From CAWHPS01 sp963831235 (GTDB lineage: Bacteria > Fibrobacterota > OXYB2-FULL-49-7 > JAEUSG01), in assembly GCA_963831235.1 (NCBI GenBank), contig CAWHPS010000019.1, forward strand, positions 23,340-87,339: a stretch of 64,000 nt of DNA, given 5' to 3'. Position numbers and translations under genes: made by a program. This document shows, piece by piece, positions 35,244-44,300 of the stretch. The notes below the pieces were generated by a model that was given only the letters and a program-made list of their open reading frames with translations, did not search any database and was not told the origin of the DNA. How positions within the stretch are numbered: position 1 is the stretch's first letter; each line of letters starts with the position of its first letter.

Positions 35244-35777
35244 GTGACAATAAAAAAAAGAAGTAAAGGATATATTCATGTCTATACCGGCAACGGGAAA
35301 GGAAAAACAACCGCGGCCCTCGGCCTTGTTTTAAGGGCCATTGGCATTGATAAAAAAATTTATATCTGTCAGTTTGCAAAGGGAACTAAGTACAGTGAAC
35401 TTAAGTCCCTCGGCCTTCTTGATAAATGGGTCACCATAAAGCAGCATGGCTTAAAGGATTTTATACGCAGCACTCCAACGGCAAAGCATATAGAGGCGGC
35501 AAAGAAGGGGCTTTCAGACGCAGCCAAAGCCATCAAAAGCGGAGGATACGACATTGTTGTACTTGATGAGGCCAATATTGCCACACATCTGAATCTCTTC
35601 TCTGTTGACGAACTTCTGCATGTAATCTCGAACAAACCTGAACATGTTGAGATTATTCTGACAGGCCGTTATGCCCATAAAAAGATAATTGATTTTGCGG
35701 ATCTTGTAACTGAAATGCGTGAAATAAAACACTACTTCAATTCCGGGGTAAAGGCGAGAAAGGGAATAGAATGCTGA
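35244..35777 (+). CDS. cobO: Corrinoid adenosyltransferase CobO/BtuR type
   Basis: A 177-residue P-loop protein that transfers the adenosyl group of ATP to cob(I)alamin or cobyrinate diamide. Seen: the N-terminal GYIHVYTGNGKGKTTAALGL Walker-type loop (residues about 9-28), IYICQFAKGTKYSEL, DIVVLDEANIATHLNLFSVD (Walker B) and VEIILTGRYAHKKIIDFADL with TEMREIKHYF. These are the signatures of the CobA/CobO/BtuR family. The start is the GTG at 35244, 19 bases after the acyltransferase stop. No other cobalamin genes are in the window. Its nearness to the glycan operon is probably only positional. Confidence 0.93.
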   Translation: MTIKKRSKGYIHVYTGNGKGKTTAALGLVLRAIGIDKKIYICQFAKGTKYSELKSLGLLDKWVTIKQHGLKDFIRSTPTAKHIEAAKKGLSDAAKAIKSGGYDIVVLDEANIATHLNLFSVDELLHVISNKPEHVEIILTGRYAHKKIIDFADLVTEMREIKHYFNSGVKARKGIEC

Positions 35778-35840
35778 TAATCTTGATTTAATTGGTGCAA
35801 TCATTTATTTTTACAATTCTATAAATTTTAGGAGGTTCTC

Positions 35841-36086
35841 TTGAAAGACGGCATTCACCCGAAATATGCTAAGACAATCGTGACCTGCACCTGCGGAAAC
35901 ACATTTGAAACCCGTACGGTAATGGGCGATACGCTATCCGTTGAAATCTGCTCCAATTGTCATCCGTTTTATACAGGCAAGCAGAAGCTCCTCGACACGG
36001 CCGGCCGCGTCGAAAAGTTTCAGAAGCGCTATGCTGGTGTCAAGGCGGAAAAAGAAGCAAAGACAGCAAAGGTCAAAAAAGTATAG
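35841..36086 (+). CDS. rpmE: Ribosomal protein bL31
   Basis: An 81-residue ribosomal protein of the large subunit. The start is a TTG with AGGAGG seven bases upstream. Seen: MKDGIHPKYAKTIVTCTCGN at the start and VEICSNCHPFYTGKQKLLDT with the zinc-ligand cysteines, so this is the zinc-binding (C+) form. A lysine-rich tail follows. The order rpmE, DUF1385, prfA is a common bacterial arrangement. Confidence 0.95.
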   Translation: MKDGIHPKYAKTIVTCTCGNTFETRTVMGDTLSVEICSNCHPFYTGKQKLLDTAGRVEKFQKRYAGVKAEKEAKTAKVKKV

Positions 36087-36111
36087 CTGCCCAAAACCTT
36101 GAATCCATCAC

Positions 36112-36140
36112 GGAGGGAAGTTTTATAAGGACTTTCCTCC
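36112..36140 (+). terminator. Hairpin after rpmE
   Basis: GGAGGGAAGT pairs with ACTTTCCTCC (one G-T pair) over a 9-base loop, 26 bases after the rpmE stop. There is only a weak AATTTATT tract afterwards, so it may attenuate rather than end transcription. Confidence 0.4.
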
Positions 36141-36165
36141 AATTTATTCGTATATTATTCTTAAT

Positions 36166-37104
36166 ATGAAAACATTAAATATCATAAACGGACTACTATT
36201 TGCAGCATCCCGGCCTGATCCCATGGGCGGCCAGGCCCTTATTGAGGGTGTCATGATGCGAAGCAAAGGTAAAATATCAGCCGCCCTTCGAAGAAAAGAC
36301 GGCAGTATCGAAGAACGAGTGGACAATCATGTCTCTTTTCGCGATCGCTATCCTGTTCTTAAGTGGCCTGTAATGCGCGGTGCAATCACCCTTATTGAGT
36401 CAATGGTTGTTGGAATGCGTTACCTGACCTGGTCCGCAGATATGGCTGCTCTCGATGAAAAGGGCGGGGTAATAAAGGAAAAAAGCAGCTTGGAATCATT
36501 TCTTGCATTCGGCTCCATGGCAATTGCTCTTGCGATAGGGGTTGGGCTTTTCATGTATTCACCAATCTGGCTTGCGGGTTTCATTAAAAAGAATCAAAAT
36601 CCCCTTGCATTCAATCTGATGGCCGGCGGCATAAGAATTTTATTTTTTGTGGCGTATGTCTATCTTATTTCCAGGATGAAAGATGTAAAGCGGGTGTTTG
36701 AATATCATGGTGCTGAACATAAATCAATCCATGCTTACGAAGCGGGTAATGCCACTGTAGAAAATTCCAGGGGCTTCCCAACAGCACATCCAAGGTGTGG
36801 GACCAGTTTTCTTTTAATTGCAGGCATAATGTGCATTTTAGTTTTTGCTGTAATAGATTCGATTTTCATACATTTTTTTGGTCCATATCATTCGGCACTG
36901 CATAGGCTTGTCGTCCATCTTGCCCTCATACCACTCGTATCCGGTATTTCATTTGAAGCACTCCGCTTTTCAGATAAATACCGCAATAAACCGGTCATCG
37001 GAGCATTCATTCTGCCTGGACTTTGGCTCCAGAAAATCACAACCTCTGAACCCGACGATAAACAACTAGAAGTGGCAATCGCGTCGCTTCGCAATGCACT
37101 ATAA
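36166..37104 (+). CDS. DUF1385 (YqhQ-like) integral membrane protein
   Basis: A 312-residue protein with the DUF1385 signatures PMGGQALIEGVMMRSKGKIS at the start, PVMRGAITLIESMVVGMRYL near residue 70, VFEYHGAEHKSIHAYEAGNA near residue 180 and HPRCGTSFLL. Four hydrophobic stretches (near residues 120, 150, 215 and 245) suggest membrane segments. The molecular function of the family is not established. It lies between rpmE and prfA, where DUF1385 genes are typically found, and ends 3 bases before prfA, so the two are surely cotranscribed. Confidence 0.9.
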   Translation: MKTLNIINGLLFAASRPDPMGGQALIEGVMMRSKGKISAALRRKDGSIEERVDNHVSFRDRYPVLKWPVMRGAITLIESMVVGMRYLTWSADMAALDEKGGVIKEKSSLESFLAFGSMAIALAIGVGLFMYSPIWLAGFIKKNQNPLAFNLMAGGIRILFFVAYVYLISRMKDVKRVFEYHGAEHKSIHAYEAGNATVENSRGFPTAHPRCGTSFLLIAGIMCILVFAVIDSIFIHFFGPYHSALHRLVVHLALIPLVSGISFEALRFSDKYRNKPVIGAFILPGLWLQKITTSEPDDKQLEVAIASLRNAL

Positions 37105-37107
37105 TCC

Positions 37108-38181
37108 ATGCTTTTAGACGAACTATCGAAAAAAGAGGCTCGGTATAAGGAGCTTGAGATCGAGCTTTCAAAGCCTGAAGTCGTAAAAGACCTTGTAAGG
37201 TTTCGCCTTTTAAGCAAAGAACACAACGATCTTATGGATGTTGTGGCCCATGTTGCCGAATACAGAAAAACGCTGGATGATTTAAACGAGCACCGGGACC
37301 TTATAAAATCAGGAGAAGATAAAGACCTAACCGAACTTGCCAAGGCTGAAATACCCATTCTCGAAGCTAATTTGGAGACCCTCACCGAAAAATTGCGCCT
37401 TTTGCTTGTGCCTAAAGACCCGAATGACGACAAATCAGCCATCATGGAAATACGGGCTGGTACCGGCGGCGAAGAAGCCGCGCTTTTCGGGTCAGACCTT
37501 TACAGAATGTACACCCGTTTTGTAGAAGAAAAAGGGTGGAAGATTGATGTAATGAACACAAGTCCCGCTGATATGGGCGGGCTAAAGGAGGTTATTCTTC
37601 TGATTGAAGGTAAGGGCGTTTACGGAGAACTTAAATATGAAAATGGCGTGCATCGCGTTCAGCGTGTGCCAAAAACAGAGGCCCAGGGTCGCATACACAC
37701 ATCAGCGGCATCGGTAATTGTAATGCCCGAGGCTGATGATGTTGAAATCGATGTGAATCCGTCTGATCTGCGGTTTGATGTGTTTCGTTCATCAGGCCCG
37801 GGCGGGCAGAACGTAAACAAGACTGAATCAGCAGTACGCATCACACACATACCAACCGGTGTTGTGGTGACCTGCCAGGACGAAAAATCACAGCACAAAA
37901 ACAAGGCAAAAGCACTGAAAGTACTTAAAACGCGCCTTCTTGATGTTCAGCTAGAGAAGAAAAACAAAGAGATGTCCATTGAACGTAAAAAAATCGTTGG
38001 CACCGGAGATCGTTCCGAAAAAATCCGAACTTACAATTTTCCTCAGAACCGTGTAACAGACCATCGTCTTACGGATGATGCAAAGAACCACTCACTAAAT
38101 AAAATCATTGAAGGCGATCTTCAGGGGCTAATAGAAGCCCTGAAAAAAGAAAGCATCAATGAAAAACTCAAGGGCGGATAA
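37108..38181 (+). CDS. prfA: Peptide chain release factor 1
   Basis: A 357-residue class I release factor that ends translation at UAA and UAG. Seen: the GGQ loop SSGPGGQNVNKTESAVRITH near residue 230, whose glutamine acts in peptidyl-tRNA hydrolysis, and the stop-codon recognition part RVPKTEAQGRIHTSAASVIV, with PKT in the place of the PxT tripeptide of RF1 (RF2 would show SPF). ENGVHRVQ precedes it. Length is normal. A prmC methyltransferase gene, often next in this operon, is absent; paired hairpins and a convergent gene follow. Confidence 0.96.
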   Translation: MLLDELSKKEARYKELEIELSKPEVVKDLVRFRLLSKEHNDLMDVVAHVAEYRKTLDDLNEHRDLIKSGEDKDLTELAKAEIPILEANLETLTEKLRLLLVPKDPNDDKSAIMEIRAGTGGEEAALFGSDLYRMYTRFVEEKGWKIDVMNTSPADMGGLKEVILLIEGKGVYGELKYENGVHRVQRVPKTEAQGRIHTSAASVIVMPEADDVEIDVNPSDLRFDVFRSSGPGGQNVNKTESAVRITHIPTGVVVTCQDEKSQHKNKAKALKVLKTRLLDVQLEKKNKEMSIERKKIVGTGDRSEKIRTYNFPQNRVTDHRLTDDAKNHSLNKIIEGDLQGLIEALKKESINEKLKGG

Positions 38182-38211
38182 GAAATTGGCATCATTTCAA
38201 CTATAAACAAT

Positions 38212-38352
38212 ATGTGAACCCACCCCTGCCCCTCCCTTTTTTTTGAGGAAAAAAGGGAGGGGTTTAGAAGAAATAAAAACAATCTATATAAATTAATTCT
38301 TATCCCCCTTCCCTTTTTCTCCCAGGAAAAAGGGAAGGGGTTAGGGGATGGG
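38212..38352. repeat. Two dispersed hairpin repeats between convergent genes, copies D and E
   Basis: CCCCTCCCTTTTTT (38229-38242) pairs perfectly with AAAAAAGGGAGGGG (38249-38262). CCCCTTCCCTTTTT (38305-38318) pairs perfectly with AAAAAGGGAAGGGG (38327-38340). Outer parts read ACCCACCCCTG and GGGGTTAGGGGATGGGTTTC. They lie between prfA and the convergent VWA gene and, with their T and A runs, can terminate transcription from both sides. Confidence 0.8.
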
Positions 38353-38367
38353 TTTCCTATCGGAGCG

Positions 38368-41300
38368 TTACCTCCGGTCCTTATTAGTAACAATAATCTT
38401 TCTTGTCACATCAGTGTTTTCGTATCCTGATCTTATATACTGATGGGCGATATATCCGCCAGGAGCCACGAGCCTGCCTTTTGCATTGAGGCAGTTCCAT
38501 GATGCAACGCATTGACCGTTATCCATGCTGCCTGCGCTTTCGGGTCCGCAATTTTTATTCATGTAATCATATCCGAATGTGACAGTGGTTGGGTAAAGGG
38601 GTCTTAGCGTATCACACTGGAGGCCGTTTCCACTGATGGAAAAATGGTTCTCAATTTCATCGAGTGTCATTGAAGAAATTCTGTTTTCCAATTCATCCAT
38701 ATCAAGGTATTTGCGTATTTGAGCTATGGCATATGAACCTTTCAGACTTTTGTTTGTTGACGGCCCGGCAACAAGGTTTCCGAGCAGGTCAAAGATTGTT
38801 ATCTCTGTTGTGAATAAAGGATATGCATTGTCATAATCACATACCACAAAACATCGACCCCCGACATTAACAATTGGACGCATGGGCGTATTTCTTTCAA
38901 CATTATTACCGGTTATTGAAGAAAGATTTATCGTCACACCGAAATACGGGAATAAAGGCACAGGACCTGTTCTGTCAGCCCCGTTGACGGTTGTTTCTTC
39001 CTCACCCCACGAGAAATTCATTGATGCTGTATTGGAAACAAGGGTATTGCCGTTTACTCCGCATATATTGGGAGCAACAGTGGGATCATTGGCCAGTGTG
39101 GCTGTGCGGTTAGGGCCTGTTGTTCCTGCATTATTATTCAGGTCCAGGAATTCAAACTGGGCCGGATTGAGGTCTGCGAAACGAATCCTGGTTTCATTGG
39201 CCTTGAAAAGTTTGTTGTACTCCGGCTTTATTATTAATTCATAAGTCATAAGCCTGTCAGGTTCGGTGTTGTAGTTCCATGCCGTTACAGGGTTGAACAC
39301 CCTGTCTTTGTATTTTCCTGAAATGATTGCATTTGCCATGAAAGTACTATCAGCTGGCTGTTGAGGATTAAGAAGTACAAGTCCCTTCACATCAACATGG
39401 TTGGGGAATCCGGTAAAGCGAACTGGTTCACTGAAACCGATTTGAACGGAGTTTTCGGGATTGTTGGGGTTGCAGGCATTGTTCGAAAACATGAATTTCA
39501 TGATAACCGGTGCCGCCGAATCAACTGTTCTGATGATTGGTGTTGTGTAAAGTGATGCGCTGCTGCCGATACGTGGGAGTACCAGCCCTGAATCACGGGC
39601 CTTAATAGCTTCATTGTCGAAAGTTATAACCGGCAGGAGCCCTGTTTCAAGGGTTGAGGAATATCCCACATCAAGCGTGTGGGGAATGAGCCATAGCCTC
39701 CATTTGTAGTGGTTGCTGTCGTTTCGGATTGTGTCAACAGGCTGCAAACGAATGGTGCGCAAGGAATCCTTCAGTTTCCATACAATTGAATCGGGTTTTC
39801 CGGCAATTACTGTGTCAAAGCTGATTCGGTTTATCAGATTTTCGCTCAGGTAGAAAGGTTCGGAAAGTGTAATGTCCAGATAATCCAGGAAACCGTCCTT
39901 ATAAGGCTTGAACCCGTAATGGGCAAGTGTATCGAGGTATATTTTTGAAATGGTGTCTATACTGCTGCTATGGCCGTCAAGGATCTTTGCCGTATTGATA
40001 TTTAATGCATGAAGCATTACATATTCAACATTCTGACGGTTTGTAACAGGGTCGGCTGTCCATTCATGCGTGGATATGCTCAGAACCTTTATTATGGGGA
40101 TTACCACTATATAGAATGAATATTTAAGCGTGTCAAGGCCCATTCGCGGATACGCCACTTGTATTGTCGCAATTCCGCCGATTTCATTTCCGGATGCTCT
40201 GTAGCTGATTTGGTTATAACCGAGGACCACAAATTTTTGATCCAATACTCCGCCGGTTATGGTAATGTTGTCTTTTATGGGTGCATAAACCGCCGAATCA
40301 CCGGTTGGTACAAGGTTGCCGTAAATATCATAAATGTCAACCCTGTAATTTGTGGAAGTTTTGGAAAGGTCCATCTCGTATGCGGTAAGCGTATCAATGG
40401 TCGCAGGGCGCTCTTTTGTTTTCTGGATGACTACCATTGAATCAGGTGCTGCAGGTTCAACATTGAGCGTAATCGTATCAAGGAAGGTTGTGGGACCGTT
40501 TGCAGTCATGTATGTGACCTCGATAATCATACTGTTGTTGTTTGATGCCGTGTAATTCACCACCGCATTGGTTGACTTGCCACTATCAAAAGGACTGCCC
40601 ACAATGTATGAAGTGCTGTTTATCCAGTGTGAGTAGTTGTTTCCAAGATAGAGCATGTCGGTATTTGTTGTAAGGGTCAGGTTGCCTGGGATACGATTGG
40701 GATTTGTAACGATGTTCCCGTTTTTGTCAAGGAGTTCAATCGTAAAATGGAATGTATCCCCTGCAATGATGTGCGTATTGCCGGGCACCACCCTGATACT
40801 GGAAACCCAAGGCACATCAACAGTGAAGACTAAGGTATCAAATAGAGTAAGCGCATCGCTTACTTTGTAAGACGCAATGAGTGTATCAATACCAATGCTG
40901 CTTATCGGCATGAGGGTGGCATTAATGCTTTTTGTAAATGCACCGGATGCCACGCACGATGTATTCGTAAGGCGCCAGTCAACCGGCTGATACATCCATG
41001 GAGTGGTGGAGTTGTCGTCTCTGTGGAGCTTTGCCTTTACCCTTATTGTGTCCTGAAGCGCTGTCAGGAAAATTGTTCTGTTGACTGGAATTTCTTCATC
41101 AGGAAGAATAGTGTATGGAGGATCGTCTGTTGTTACAATTGAATCATCAGCACTAATAGTCAGTTGATCAAATGAATAGCTGACAAGAATCACATGGATA
41201 CTGTCTTTCTGCTCAGTTGGTATTGTAACCCCGCTTATATTCACACCTCTTTCCAAAGTAACATAAAATGTATACCCATACTCATCTGCAGGGTTCTTTT

Positions 41301-44300
41301 TCTTGTAAATCCATCCATTTGAAATTGGTATCAGAGGGTTTGGAACATCCAGATATGTTATATAATCTGGTGAGGGCTTCATTGCCCATTTCAAAGTGTC
41401 ATTGGAAATGAAATTGTTCAATTCATCCCTTATAACAGAATAAACGGTATCTGTTGTTTTTGCAAGCCCGAAAACCAGGGTGTCAACGTTTCGTATTGTC
41501 GTATTGCCGGGTGTGCCCTTCGCGCTTTCAATGCGCAAATAACGGTATTTGCCGTAACCCCAGTTTATGTAAAATGTCTTTGTAGAAAGAGTATCGCCGT
41601 CGTTGTTTTTATAGACAATCACAAGCGTGTCAAGCCTGGGAAGATTGCGATGATAGCTGAAAATTGAATCAACGGTTTGCGATCCGTTAAGGTACCAGTA
41701 AACGCGGGCATCATTTCCCGGGGTTTCACCTGCGCCAAGCAGGACATCGCCGGATTTCTTGAAATCAAAAAGCAGGGCTGCAAGCTTAAGTGTATCCCCG
41801 GCATACTTGGAATCGATGCTGCGGTTATAGTAAAGGTTGTATAACGTGTTCGGATTAGCTGCATTTCTATAAGCTGAATCAGGCACAATAACCATTGCCT
41901 TGACACTATCATAATCTGTCGTGTCAATGATTATGAGTTTAAGCGAGTCCCTGAGCGTGTCGCGAAGAATAGGATCATATTTTCTTATTTGTATCCATCC
42001 ACTGTCGTTCTGATTGAATTTGGCATTAGTAAAGTAACCAAGCTGCAAAAGTTTGGAATCCTGGCCGGTTGACAAATAAAAGTTCAGCGAATCAAACCAG
42101 ACTGAATTGTTGAAGCCGATTGCAGACCATAGAACTGTTGAATCAATGGCGCCTCCGCAATTCGAACGTGCATGAGCGGCAAAATCAAGGGAGGTGTCGG
42201 GTTTTAAAGAAGATGTGTTAACAGATACAACGATTCGCCGTGTTGAAGGCGTAAGAAAGAGCCTGTCAAGGTATTCATCGCCGATTTCGAAATAGATTGT
42301 ATCTTTGAGGGTGTTTCTGGAAATGTAGGTTGCTGTAAGAAAACTCAAGGGAGAACCGGCTCGAGGCGTAATGAGGGCATTATTTATCGTGTCCCCGTTG
42401 TATGTCCATGAAACAGGAACGTTTTGCCATCCGGATTCGGTATTATGAACGCTTGCAATGAAACGGGCCGTGTCTTCGCATGAACGCAGCATGATGGTGT
42501 CGTAGGAGGTGACAAGGGCGTTGTTGCCGTCGATGGTGTCACGTGTGGTTGTGAAGAAATCATGAGGGTTGCTGTTGGTCAGAATTTTCATGCTGTCGTA
42601 AGAAAAGGAACCTACCCGGACATAAACAGTGTCCATCCTTGACGGTTTGGGAGAATAGCGGTCTCCGAGGTATGTGCTTTCAGGAAGTGCTGCTATAATG
42701 GTATAAATAGCGGTCCTTGCAGGTGTGATGGAATCGACTCTGACTATTGTGCCTGTATGTGTAGGAACCTCTGGTACATAAAGTGAATCCGGTACGGTTA
42801 ACCATGTAATGGAATTTGTCATGCTTGCCGCGTTATTGAAAAGGTAGTTCCCGTATTGATCAAATAGGAATGCATAAGCCCTGACAGTATCCAATCCAAT
42901 GGGCATTGACAATGTATCTGTTATGTGACTGCCGGTAAAAGGGTTGTCAGCATTAAGAATGCGCAGCATTGTCTCGCTTCCAGGTGTCCATTTGACAATT
43001 ATGGTCTGTGTGCCTAAAAACAATTTCTTTTGAGGATACAGTGAATCAGATAAAAGCCTCACCGAAGCTGGATAAGTCACAATTATCGTGTCAAAAACAT
43101 TTGCAACCGTATTGGAATAGGTGTAAGAGGACGCATCAAATTTTGATACGGAACCTGTTGAGCCGCGGTGTATTTCCCATTGTGCATTATCATTTCCAAT
43201 CAGTTTGGGAATTTTCTGCCCCGTTCCAAGGGTTTTGCCATCAAAGAGCAAAGGGTAAAAATTAGCAGTTTCTCCTGCCTGGAAAGTGTATGTAAGCTGA
43301 CGTCTGTCCATGAGTTCCTGGATTGAAGAATAGGGGTAGGCATTTCCGGTATGACGGTTTGTATCCACAACCATGAATTGCAGGGAATCATAATCCGTTG
43401 TGTCATGGATATTAATGCTTATATAATCCGTAAAAGACCCGTATTGAATTGAAATGGTCCCATTCATGCTGTGGCTGCCAGGAGTATTTGGGATTCGGTT
43501 CAAGTCAATATAAAGTGATGAATCCCTAACAGCAATCATATTCTGGAACCATGGTGTATTGGGGGCTGATGTTCCATTCCAGTTTACTGAAACAAGTGAA
43601 CCAGGTTCACTGGAGCAGGTAAACTGTGCATTTGCATAAAGCGTAAAATTATGATTTTTAATCTGTGAAAGGTTACCTGTGAAATCAATCGAATTCAGCC
43701 CATTGCCAGGCCCCTGAATTGTGTCAAGTACTATGTTTGATACTGTCGGTGCCTCAACAATAAATAGCATTGTATCAATAAAGGTGGTTCCGCCGTTTTG
43801 ATATTCGGCAATGAGCCTGTGCTGATAAGTCGTGCGTTTTACAGGAGATAATGTCGCTTCAGAACCTGTAAAAGGGAACACACCTGTTTCAAAAGGATTG
43901 GTCGGTTCGACCCGCCAATCGGCAACAACAGCATCATAGTTATTACCACCGTGGAGTGCCCGTGCCTGAAATTTACCTGAAAGATCGCAGCGCAGCCTGA
44001 TTTCAGTGTTGCGTGGGATAATATCCCCAGGGCTGTAACCTTGTATGGGCTGTGAGGTAACTATTTCAAGACCGGTATAAGAATAATTGGTAAGCTGTAT
44101 TTGAACCGAATCTCTGTCAATCTGATAAGAAGTATCTATGGGCAGGCCATAAGCTGTAAGATAATAATTCAAAGGCGTTGCAGGGCTTGCTTTCCTGTAA
44201 ATCCATCCCATGCTTGTTGAATCAGCAGGTTTGTCGAGATACGCAAGTGCCCCTGGATCATTGAATGCCCAAACAGCATTGATATTGCCGAGTGCAGGGA

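Noticed and set aside
37650..37700. PKT instead of PAT or PVT in RF1 as a change of stop-codon use
   Set aside because: The middle residue of the PxT tripeptide varies among RF1 proteins, and genes in the window use TAA, TAG and TGA normally.
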